Source of the DNA: Ancylobacter koreensis
GTDB lineage: Bacteria; Pseudomonadota; Alphaproteobacteria; Rhizobiales; Xanthobacteraceae
Assembly (NCBI RefSeq): GCF_023016525.1
Contig: NZ_JALKCG010000004.1
Coordinates: 225,492 to 289,491, forward strand
DNA: 64,000 nucleotides
Direction: 5' to 3'
The position numbers were made by a program, and so were the translations under genes. The notes beneath the pieces were generated by a model that did no database searches, had not been told where the DNA came from, and worked only from the letters and a program-made list of their open reading frames with translations. Each line of letters begins with the position of its first letter. Position 1 is the first letter of the stretch. Shown piece after piece: positions 36,996-44,677 of the stretch.

Positions 36996-39106
36996 CAGAA
37001 GGCCTGCCCCAAGCTGACATAGACGCCGAAACTGCCGTCCTCCGGCCCCGGATTGAGCGGGAAGGCGAGGTCGAGGCGCAGCGGACCGATGGCCGTATAG
37101 TAGCGCAGGCCGATGCCCGCCGCATATTTCATGCCGTCGAAGTCCGGCCATTCGGAGGCGAAGGCCGAACCCATGTCGAAGAAGGGCACGATGCCGATCG
37201 TGTCGGTCACGCGCAGCCGGGCCTCCAGCGAGGCCTCGAAGAAGCTGCGCCCGCCGATGATGATGCCCTCCTCGTTTCGCGGGCTGGCCGACTGGTAGTC
37301 GTAGCCGCGCAGCGAACCGCCGCCGCCGACATAGAAGCGCCGCTGCGGCGGCACGTCGTAGAGCCCCGCGCCGATGATGCTGCCGGCGGACAGGCGCCCG
37401 GCGAAGATGAGTTTTTTCTCCTCGTCAAAGGCGTGATACGTCGAGACGGTGCCCTTGAACATTGTCGGCCCGGCGCCGGCGTCGCCGAGATAGGCGAAGG
37501 GTTCCACGGTGGCGAGCGCCCGCCAGCCGCGCGAGGGATCGAGCTTGCTGTCCGTACTGTCATAGGTCAGCTCGAACGGCACGCCGATGATGCCGTAATC
37601 GCCCGTGCCGGTGCTGTCTTCCACCTGCGACTGTTCGAGGTCGAGGCTCACCTGCAGGCTCAGTTTGTCGCTATAGCGATGGCGCACGCCGATCAGCAGC
37701 GTGGCGGCCTCGCGCACATAGGCGTTCGTCACCTCGCGCAGCACGGCCGCCTGGGCGACGAGATCGTCCTGCGCGGTGTAGATGCCCGGCTTGGTGAAGG
37801 AGGCGGCAATGCGGTAGCCGAACGGGTCGGCGTTCGGCACCGCCTCCGAGCGCTCGCCGAACCAGGAGACCTGCGCGTCCAGCCGCAGCGTCTCGCCGCC
37901 GCCGAACAGGTTTCGATGGCCCCAATAGGCATTGATCGCCGAGCCCTCCGTCGAGGAATAGCTGGCGCCGAAGCCGACATAGCGCGGCTTGCGCGGCGAA
38001 ACCTCGATGCGGATCGGCAGGCTGCCGTCGGCATCGAGCCGCTCCGCCTCGTGGATGCGCACGCTGGCGATGGCCTCATATTCCAGCAGGCGCCGGCGCA
38101 GCCGGTCGAGCGTCTCCGGCGAATAGGGCGTGCCGGGCGGGATCTCGATGCGCTCCTCGATGAATCCCGGCGTGAGGAAATCCGCCCCCGACACGGTGAA
38201 GCGCCCGAAGGTGGCGAAAGGCCCCGGCGCGACCAGGAAGGTCACGTCCAGCGTGCGGCTGGCATGGTCGGCGGTCACGTTCTTGGCGGCGATGCGGGCG
38301 AAGGGGTGGCCGAGGCCGCGCCAGTGATCGACGAGGGCGCCCTCGGCCCGCACCACGGCGGTCGCCAGCGCCGGCTCGCCCGGCACCAGGCGCAGCCGCG
38401 CGAGGCTCGGTGCGTCCGCCAGCGGGCGGCGCGTCGGCGCGTCCAGCACCGCCACGCGGCCGAAATGGAACAGCGGCCCGGCGGTGATATCGATGCGCAC
38501 CGGCACGGGCCCCTGCGCGCGGGCGGCTTCCACCCGCTCGAAGATATCGGGCGCGTCGGGCGCCGCGCCGGCGAGCGTGATGCGGATGATGCCGCCATAA
38601 TAGCCGGCGGAATAGAGCGCGGCATTGATGTCGCGCCGGTCGGCCAGCGCCCGGCGCACGAGCCCGGCGGCGCCGGCAGGCGCGCGCGCCTGCAGCCGCT
38701 GGAGATTGGAGGCTGCCTCCACGCTGTCGCGCAGTGCGCTGTCGCCGCCGGCTATGTCGATCGTCACCGTGTAAGGCGTTGCGTCCGGCGCCGGTGGGCC
38801 GGCCTCGGCGGCGCGCTGGGGATTGAACAGGTTGAGCAGGGGATCGAAGAAGCCGCTGCTCTTGCTATCCTCCGCGCCAGCGTTCTCCGTGCCGCCGAAG
38901 AGCTGGGCGGAAGCCGGCTGGGGGGCCGCGAACAGGAACAGGGCGGCCAGCAGCAGCGCGGCCAGCAGTGAGGCGGGCAGGCGCACAGCCGGCAGAAGCC
39001 AGGCATGCAGACGCGAGGCGCGCCGCCGGAAGGCAGCCGCCCAAGAGGCCCCCGGCCTCGCAACACGCAGCACGCGCCGGCTATCCGTCTCCCGTACGCC
39101 CGCCAA
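36995..39106 (-). CDS. tamA: Outer-membrane assembly protein TamA (BamA/Omp85 family)
   Basis: This 703-residue protein has an N-terminal hydrophobic export segment ending PASAQ. Next are three POTRA-like repeats (~residues 110-380, e.g. FGRFTVSGADFLTPGFIEERI) and a C-terminal 16-strand barrel with the Omp85 motif GGGGSLRGYDYQS. It ends in the outer-membrane signature VSLGQAF with terminal Phe. The start is a TTG at 39106; a GGGGAGGG site immediately upstream on the minus strand supports it, and no ATG exists before the signal peptide (GTG at 39073 is an alternative). It pairs with TamB. Confidence 0.94.
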   Translation of the reverse strand: MAGVRETDSRRVLRVARPGASWAAAFRRRASRLHAWLLPAVRLPASLLAALLLAALFLFAAPQPASAQLFGGTENAGAEDSKSSGFFDPLLNLFNPQRAAEAGPPAPDATPYTVTIDIAGGDSALRDSVEAASNLQRLQARAPAGAAGLVRRALADRRDINAALYSAGYYGGIIRITLAGAAPDAPDIFERVEAARAQGPVPVRIDITAGPLFHFGRVAVLDAPTRRPLADAPSLARLRLVPGEPALATAVVRAEGALVDHWRGLGHPFARIAAKNVTADHASRTLDVTFLVAPGPFATFGRFTVSGADFLTPGFIEERIEIPPGTPYSPETLDRLRRRLLEYEAIASVRIHEAERLDADGSLPIRIEVSPRKPRYVGFGASYSSTEGSAINAYWGHRNLFGGGETLRLDAQVSWFGERSEAVPNADPFGYRIAASFTKPGIYTAQDDLVAQAAVLREVTNAYVREAATLLIGVRHRYSDKLSLQVSLDLEQSQVEDSTGTGDYGIIGVPFELTYDSTDSKLDPSRGWRALATVEPFAYLGDAGAGPTMFKGTVSTYHAFDEEKKLIFAGRLSAGSIIGAGLYDVPPQRRFYVGGGGSLRGYDYQSASPRNEEGIIIGGRSFFEASLEARLRVTDTIGIVPFFDMGSAFASEWPDFDGMKYAAGIGLRYYTAIGPLRLDLAFPLNPGPEDGSFGVYVSLGQAF

Positions 39107-40297
39107 AAGCCCTCCCCGTCTGCTCGTCCCGCATCGGGCCGGAGCATCTTATGCCCGCCCCGTCGACGGCCCCGCGCCAGCCGCATTCCGACCGATTATG
39201 CAGGCACGCCAATAGGAAAGCACCCTTTGATTGCCGCGTGCGGCCGTCAGCGTCAACCTTGGCCCGGGATACATGCAGTCTTTCGCCGCCGCAGGGTTAC
39301 CAGGGCGGTAACGGATGGACGAATCGGCGGCATCGGGGTGCCGCGATGCCGTCGCGCAGTCGGGACGGGTGTGCCGCGGGTCCCTCGTTCGTGGCGGGGT
39401 GGGCTACCCCTGCGGGCTCACGGCGGCGCGTACCGGTGAGCAGGCAGAACCGCCGCCGGCGGGTGTGGCTGGCGCGCAGGCGTTCGATCTCAGGGCCAAG
39501 ATCGTCGCCTCATGAGCGCCGATCCACAAGCGGGTGGATGCGAGCGGGACCGCGCAGACGACCTTGCGGCCTTTCTCGCGCATTTTTCGGAATGGACGGC
39601 GATCCGTCCGAGGTGCTGGAGCCCTCGGACGAAGCCGCTCGATCTGGTTGCGGCGACGATGGGTGATTGGATCGATGCTAGGCAGGGCGTTGCGCGCAAC
39701 TGTGCACGGCTCCCTTCCGGAAGATCGCATCGGCACCGCCAGTCGCTCGCAGCCCCTCTGATTTCAGCGCCTGCTGCAATTCGCGCGAACGGAGCGTCCC
39801 GGCGGCGGCAACGCGTTCGATCTTTCCGGGCGGCCCTTCGGGAGACGCGGGCGGCGGAGGAGGATGTGCGGGAGGCGCGCACGCGCCGGTTCGCCGGTGA
39901 GCGCGGAAAAACGGCCGCGAGCCAGGCGTTTGGCCGCCCGCGGCGCTCTCAGCGCCGTTTGGCGGGGATGCAGCCTGCGGCGGCCGCGCGGCCAGCAAAA
40001 GGGCGGCCGTCAACAGGCTCTGCCCGGAAGGGCAGGGTTGCCGTGCGTCCGTGCCACGCGCCGCTATATGCGGCCGGGACAGGGCAGGAGTGGCGTGGGC
40101 GCGCCTTTGCAGCTTCGGGCGACCGACACAGGAGTCTGACGCATACGTCGATGCGCGCGTGGTATCCGGTGGCGAACAGCTTCGGGCCATTTCGCACGGC
40201 CGAGCACGCCTCAATACGCCGGTAGCGACGGGCAGAACGGGTCCGGTACGCCGTCCGAAATCCCTCGGACCAGCATCGAGATTCAGCCGATGCGCGA
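39107..40297. other. ~1.2 kb interval with no convincing gene
   Basis: The interval between tamA and the ParA gene has open frames on both strands (for example 39512-40225 plus, 39678-40214 minus). All give arginine/alanine/proline-rich translations without recognisable domains, as expected of random GC-rich sequence. The minus frame has a weak hydrophobic stretch (SLLTAALLLAARPPQA) near 40020 followed by a proline run. A decayed secreted-protein gene is possible but not shown. The tamA promoter must lie near its right-hand neighbour region. Confidence 0.5.
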
Positions 40298-40954
40298 TCA
40301 GAAATTCACATAACGCCGGATTTCAACAGCGAGGGCCTCGATTTCTGCGGCGCCTTTCGAGCCGGGAGCCGTTTCCTGTGCCGTGAGCCCCTCACCCATA
40401 CTCGCGGCGAAAGCGACGCGATTGCCGAGGCGCGTGTCGGCGGCCGGGTGGCCCAGCGCGAGGATCGCCTCGGCGATCTCCTGTGTCAGCACCGAGCGCG
40501 ACTGCGCGCGATTGATGACGAGCAGCGAGCGCGCGCCCTCCTTGGCGATCATTTCCAGCGTCGGCTGCGTCGCCCAAAGATCGATCGGCGTGGGCTGAAC
40601 GGGGACGGCGACAAGGCTGGCGACTTCGATCGCCGGCCGGGATTCGACGTCGGATTTCGGCGGGGTGTCGATGACCACGACGCCGAAATCCCGCGCCAGG
40701 CTTCGGGCCTCCCGTCGCGCGCCCCAGCCAGAGGCGGTCCGGAAAGCCAATCCGGTGGCGTCTTCGCCCAGCGTGCGCTCGCGCGCCTCGAACCACTCGC
40801 CGAGGCTGCCCTGTGGATCGCAATCGAGAAGGGCGACTCGGCCGGACCCGCGAATCGCGGCAAGTTGCGCGAAGGCCACGGCGAGATGCGCGGCGAGGGT
40901 TGTCTTGCCCGATCCACCCTTCTGCTGCGCGACTGTGATAATAATGCCACTCAT
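40298..40954 (-). CDS. Orphan ParA-family ATPase
   Basis: A 218-residue Walker-type ATPase with the deviant P-loop AQQKGGSGKTTLAAHLA, the A' box LLDCDPQGSLGEW and VVIDTPPK. It matches the compact ParA/Soj class that positions plasmids or protein cargo on the nucleoid. There is no ParB-like gene beside it and no replication gene, so it is unlikely to be the chromosomal partition ParA and may position another cargo. ATG at 40954 is preferred over the TTG at 40960. The neighbour upstream is an L,D-transpeptidase. Confidence 0.9.
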   Translation of the reverse strand: MSGIIITVAQQKGGSGKTTLAAHLAVAFAQLAAIRGSGRVALLDCDPQGSLGEWFEARERTLGEDATGLAFRTASGWGARREARSLARDFGVVVIDTPPKSDVESRPAIEVASLVAVPVQPTPIDLWATQPTLEMIAKEGARSLLVINRAQSRSVLTQEIAEAILALGHPAADTRLGNRVAFAASMGEGLTAQETAPGSKGAAEIEALAVEIRRYVNF

Positions 40955-41065
40955 CGCCAAGGCCTCTCCAAAGTTAAGAAAACGAACCGTTGCGAATATG
41001 GCACGATCGGCCGACTTGGCCTGTTGCCGAACTGCGACACAACCATAGAGTGGTGCCGACGGACG

Positions 41066-41764
41066 TCAGGCGCCGGTCGCTCCACCCAGCACCACGACCT
41101 TCGTTCCGACCGGAATGCGGTTGTAGAGGTCGATCGCGTCCTGATTGATCATCCGGATGCACCCCGAGGAGACGTTGGTGCCGATCGTCTCGGGTTCGAG
41201 CGTTCCATGGATCCGGTACAGCGTGTCCTTGCCGTTCTGCCAGAGGTACATCGCCCTGGCTCCGAGCGGATTCTGCAGTCCGCCGGCCACGCCCTGGCCG
41301 CTGCGGAGCTGGGTGAGCTGGGGTTTGATGTCCGGCCGGCGCTCGATCATCTCCTTCGGCGGATACCAGTCCGGCCACTCCTGCTTCGAATTGATGGTCG
41401 CCGTGCCCGACCAGCCGAAACCCTCCTTGCCGACCCCGACCCCGTAGCGGATCGCCGTGCCGCCGGGCTGCACCAGATAGAGAAAGTGCTCCCGCGGATC
41501 GATGACAACCGTGCCTGGCGGCTGGGTGGTCGCGTAGGCGACCTCCCGCCGGAGATAGGCAGGGTCGATCTGTGAGGTGTCGACCTCAGCGACGGGGAAC
41601 TTGTCCGCGACCGGACCATAGGCGCCGGCGGCCGCATATCCGCTCACCGGGGTGATTGGCGTCAGCGGGGCGCTGGCCGTCGTGGTCCTTTTGCATCCCG
41701 CGAGAGCAAGAGCGAGGCCGCCCAGAGACAGGGCGAGCATGGTGCGGCGATCAAGTTTCGGCAT
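41066..41764 (-). CDS. L,D-transpeptidase (YkuD) lipoprotein
   Basis: This 232-residue exported protein has an N-terminus (MPKLDRRTMLALSLGGLALA) that ends in a lipobox LAGC with Cys24, preceded by two arginines that could direct Tat export. The C-terminal half is a YkuD domain with the histidine in YRIHGT and the catalytic cysteine in NVSSGCIRM. Such enzymes form 3-3 peptidoglycan crosslinks or attach proteins to peptidoglycan. The start at 41764 is preferred to 41788 because it gives the proper lipoprotein signal. The gene is followed by the orphan ParA on the same strand. Confidence 0.93.
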   Translation of the reverse strand: MPKLDRRTMLALSLGGLALALAGCKRTTTASAPLTPITPVSGYAAAGAYGPVADKFPVAEVDTSQIDPAYLRREVAYATTQPPGTVVIDPREHFLYLVQPGGTAIRYGVGVGKEGFGWSGTATINSKQEWPDWYPPKEMIERRPDIKPQLTQLRSGQGVAGGLQNPLGARAMYLWQNGKDTLYRIHGTLEPETIGTNVSSGCIRMINQDAIDLYNRIPVGTKVVVLGGATGA

Positions 41765-42380
41765 AAGGCAACCCCTTGGCAGCTTCACGGCCTGATATTA
41801 GTGCGGATATGGTAAACAACCTGTTGTCGAAGGCGTGAATAATGAGTCGTGAAGGGGTCCGGGGAGGGGCGGCGCCCGTCGCCCATCCGTTATCCCGTCG
41901 CGGCGTTAACTTTATGCGTTCGGCGCAGTTAGTGCTGACAGACCGGCCGGTACTACCGGTGAAACTATGGCCGTGTGAATGGACAATTTCCTCGTCGGAA
42001 TTGGCGATGGCAAAGGTCTTCGAGATAACAAAAACGTAATTTAGATCAGCATTTTGTCTAGTGCATTTCATGTAAGCGATGGCCGCTAAGTCGGCATAGC
42101 TCAGAGCGATACAAAAGTTAGACAGTTCCGCACTGACATACAGCGGCGTTTCTGTATGTCTCTCGCGGTGAGAGGTATTTTGATCGGGGTCGTGCGCCCC
42201 GGCTTTGCCAGGCTTCGCGCTGCTTCCGGGCAGCGTCGACGTGACGTGGGTCATGTATAGAATCGGTATTTAGCTACCGGTATCGGGTGCTGAATTGTTT
42301 GGCTGGAGTCGCATATACACATAACACAAACAGTGTTAGAAGTCCCACCGTTAGTGCATGACGCATCGGGGGGTGTACTT
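41765..42380. other. 616-base gene-free, relatively AT-rich spacer
   Basis: This stretch separates the L,D-transpeptidase gene from the toxin-antitoxin pair and is visibly richer in A and T than its surroundings. It holds a 13-base palindrome CCGGTA-C-TACCGG (41947-41959), a related CGGTAT pair near 42263-42285, and the operator-like repeat at 42322-42338. A 167-codon minus-strand frame (41751-42254) runs into the transpeptidase signal region and has no recognisable features. The composition suggests the spacer arrived with the toxin-antitoxin genes. Confidence 0.55.
42322..42338 (+). promoter_or_regulatory. Operator-like palindrome before the toxin-antitoxin pair
   Basis: TAACAC-AAACA-GTGTTA is a perfect 6-5-6 inverted repeat ending 42 bases before the antitoxin start. 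Toxin-antitoxin operons are usually autorepressed through such palindromes, so this is the natural candidate operator, although the antitoxin here lacks an obvious classical DNA-binding fold. Confidence 0.5.
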
Positions 42381-42782
42381 ATGTCGAAATACAGCGTCCT
42401 GACAACGTTTCTGGCCAGCCGTACGCAGCCACGAATTTCCATGTCGTTCGAGGACATAGAGCGGATTGTTGGCGCGCGACTTCCGCAGTCGGCGTTCAAT
42501 CACCGGGCGTGGTGGAGCAACAATCCAACAAACAGTGTCATGACCAAGGCTTGGCTCGCTGCGGGCTTCCGAAGCGAGGAAGTCGATATGATCGGTCGAA
42601 AACTGGTGTTTGCCCGGCATCTGCCGAATCCGGTATCGGACCCCGCTATGGCGCGACCGGCGGCGGCATCGACGACGTCGCCTTTGGCTGGCCTGTTCGG
42701 GGGGCTGCGGGGCACCATCCACGTGGAGCCGAACACCGACCTCACCCAGCCGGTGAGCATCGACTGGACGGTGGAGGGGTGA
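42381..42782 (+). CDS. Candidate antitoxin: DUF7662-like domain plus VapB-type tail
   Basis: This is a 133-residue protein. Residues 3-80 (KYSVLTTFLASR, MSFEDIERIVGARLP, HRAWWSNN, AWLAAGF, VDMIGRKLVFAR) look like the small DUF7662 domain. Residues ~82-104 are an Ala/Pro-rich linker. The tail from 105 (LFGGLRGTIHVEPNTDLTQP) resembles the peptide that many Phd/VapB-type antitoxins use to block a PIN toxin. The stop lies one base before the toxin start, so the pair is co-translated. ATG at 42381 is preferred to the in-frame start at 42333. Assignment as antitoxin rests on the tail and on gene order. Confidence 0.78.
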   Translation: MSKYSVLTTFLASRTQPRISMSFEDIERIVGARLPQSAFNHRAWWSNNPTNSVMTKAWLAAGFRSEEVDMIGRKLVFARHLPNPVSDPAMARPAAASTTSPLAGLFGGLRGTIHVEPNTDLTQPVSIDWTVEG

Positions 42783-42783
42783 C

Positions 42784-43200
42784 ATGGCGCTGCCGCTCTT
42801 GCTCGACACCTGCGCAGCCGTGTGGATCGCTCAGGGCGCCCCGATCGGCGACGAGGCCCGGGGCACCCTGATCGAGGCAAGACTGCGCGGGGCGCCCATC
42901 GCGGTGTCGCCGGTGACGGCCTGGGAGGTGGGGGTGCTCGTCCATCAGGGACGTATTCGCCTGGCGATGGATCCGGCGAAGTGGTTCTCGGCCCTCAGCA
43001 CGCTGCCGGGGATCAGTGTCGCGGCTCTGACCGCCGACACGTTGATCGCGTCGTCCTTCCTGCCGGGCATGCCGCCCAGCGATCCGATCGACCGTATCTT
43101 AATTGCAACAGCCCGCGATCAGGGCTACCGCCTCATGACTCGCGACCGTGTCCTTCTGGACTATGCGGACTCGGGAAACCTGCAGGCGGTGGCCTGCTGA
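42784..43200 (+). CDS. PIN-domain ribonuclease toxin (VapC family)
   Basis: This 138-residue protein has the PIN-domain acidic centre: Asp8 in LLLDTCAAVW, Glu48 in AWEVG, Asp100 and Asp103 in SDPIDRILIATAR, and Asp121 in TRDRVLLDY. These coordinate Mg/Mn for RNA cleavage. VapC toxins arrest growth by cutting initiator tRNA or other structured RNA when the antitoxin is degraded. All key residues are present, so the toxin looks active. It begins one base after the antitoxin stop. Confidence 0.9.
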   Translation: MALPLLLDTCAAVWIAQGAPIGDEARGTLIEARLRGAPIAVSPVTAWEVGVLVHQGRIRLAMDPAKWFSALSTLPGISVAALTADTLIASSFLPGMPPSDPIDRILIATARDQGYRLMTRDRVLLDYADSGNLQAVAC

Positions 43201-43217
43201 GGCGGGCTCGGGCTCGC

Positions 43218-43817
43218 TTAGCGGGGGCGGGGCACGGAGCGCACAGCGTCGACCCAGCTATAGTCGAAATAGCCGTCGCGTCCGAGGGAGTGCAACTTTT
43301 CCGTGCGAAGGAGGCCATCCTCGATGAAGGCCTCGTCGATGTGCACGCCCAGGACCTCGCCTAGCGTAAGGTGCGTGCCGGTGGCATCGCCGTGCTGGTC
43401 CTTCAGTTCGAGTGTGTCTATCCAGACACATTCGAGCGCGCAGGGCGACGCCGCGACACGCGGCGGTGCGATGAGGCGCGAGGGTGCCGGCATCAGGCCG
43501 GCGAGGTCGAATTCGCTCTCATCCGGCTTCACCGGCTTGGACGTGAGATTGACCGCCTCGATGAGTTCGAGCGTGGCGAGATTGCAGACGAATTCGCGCG
43601 TCGCGAGGATATTGCGCACCGTGTGCTTCAGGCCGTCGCTCGAAAAGGCCACGATGTCCGGCCGCGTGCTGACCAGATTGAAGAAGGAATAGGGGGCGAG
43701 ATTGGCGACCCCATCCTCGGAAAGCGTCGAGATCCAGCCGATCGGGCGCGGCGCCACGATGGCCTTTATGGGATCGTGCGGCAGGCCGTGGTCGCGTCGG
43801 GCCGTCTCGTAGAACAT
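43218..43817 (-). CDS. Flavin reductase-like / FMN-binding split-barrel protein
   Basis: A 199-residue protein of the flavin reductase-like family. The opening MFYETARRDHGLPHDPIKAIVAPRPIGWIST and the FMN-contacting stretch NLAPYSFFNLVSTRPDIVAFSS are typical, with KHTVRNILATREFVCNL following. It would bind FMN and reduce it with NAD(P)H, supplying flavin to a partner oxygenase or acting directly. The start is one base beyond the stop of the nitroreductase gene on the same strand, suggesting the two flavoproteins are co-expressed. Confidence 0.9.
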   Translation of the reverse strand: MFYETARRDHGLPHDPIKAIVAPRPIGWISTLSEDGVANLAPYSFFNLVSTRPDIVAFSSDGLKHTVRNILATREFVCNLATLELIEAVNLTSKPVKPDESEFDLAGLMPAPSRLIAPPRVAASPCALECVWIDTLELKDQHGDATGTHLTLGEVLGVHIDEAFIEDGLLRTEKLHSLGRDGYFDYSWVDAVRSVPRPR

Positions 43818-43818
43818 T

Positions 43819-44382
43819 TCAGTATCTCGTCACGATATCGTTCAGCGCCGGGCGCGGGCGGTCTTCCTGCGGCCGTGCCAGCGTGCCGATATGGATGAAG
43901 CCGATGAAACGCTCGTTCGCGGCGAGGCCGAGAGCCGCGCGGGCGTCCGCATCATAGGCGTACCATTCGGTCAGCCAGGTGGCGGCATAACCGTGGGCGT
44001 GGGCGGAGACCACGAGAAGCGTCGCGGCGGCGGCAGCCGAAAGGGTCTGCTCCCACTCTGGAATCTTCGCATGGGGGCCGGCCGTGGAAACGACGGCGAT
44101 CACCAGAGGCGCGCGGGTGAGGCGGCCGCGCTCCAGAGCGAGGCGGTCGGTATCCGCGTCCGGGTTCTGCGCGGCGAACACGCCGGCGATGACCTCACCC
44201 GCCTGCTCGCGTGCCGCGCCCTCGAAAACGATGAAGCGCCAGGGCGTCAGCTTGCCGTGATCGGGCACGCGCGAGGCGATGGCGAGCATCTCGTCGATTT
44301 CCGCCGGGCTGGGGCCCGGGTCGGTAAGATCGAACACTTTCGGGCTTTTGCGGGTCTTCAGAAGCGTCAGCGTGGCGGTCAT
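43819..44382 (-). CDS. Nitroreductase family protein (YdjA-like)
   Basis: A 187-residue flavoprotein with the compact YdjA-type nitroreductase sequence: KTRKSPKVFDLTDPGPSPAEIDEMLAIASRVPDHGKLTPWRF, then TLLVVSAHAHGYAATWLT and a C-terminal GFIHIGT segment. It should reduce nitro or quinone-like substrates with NAD(P)H through FMN. ATG at 44382 has a GGAGGAG site; the frame stays open upstream to 44622 but that part is low-complexity. It is directly followed by the flavin reductase gene. Confidence 0.9.
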   Translation of the reverse strand: MTATLTLLKTRKSPKVFDLTDPGPSPAEIDEMLAIASRVPDHGKLTPWRFIVFEGAAREQAGEVIAGVFAAQNPDADTDRLALERGRLTRAPLVIAVVSTAGPHAKIPEWEQTLSAAAAATLLVVSAHAHGYAATWLTEWYAYDADARAALGLAANERFIGFIHIGTLARPQEDRPRPALNDIVTRY

Positions 44383-44677
44383 GGGCTCCTCCCACCTTAT
44401 ATATAGGCGCCTAGCATGCGTCGGGCGGGCGACCAAGGCGCGTGGCGGAAGGGAGGGAGGCGGACCGGCGCGAACTCCCGCGCCGCCGCGCGCGGGCCCT
44501 TGCGCCGCCTCAATCGGGAACGGCTCGATCCAAGCGCGCCCGACTTGAATTTGCCGCCGTTTGGGGGCACGAACGGTCGTCATGTCCGTCGCACGCTTGT
44601 TCCCGATGAACCCGATTCGCATCCGCCGCGCCTTCGCAGGGGTCGCTCAGGGGGCGTTTCTCGGCGCGGTGAGGGAC

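Noticed and set aside
39512..40225. 237-codon plus frame in the gene-poor interval
   Set aside because: Translation is Arg/Ala-rich with no recognisable domain, as expected from shadow frames in GC-rich DNA; opposing frames of similar length exist on the minus strand.
41751..42254. 167-codon minus-strand frame in the AT-rich spacer
   Set aside because: No domain, no clear ribosome-binding site, and it ends inside the transpeptidase signal region in another frame; probably chance in a spacer with few stops.
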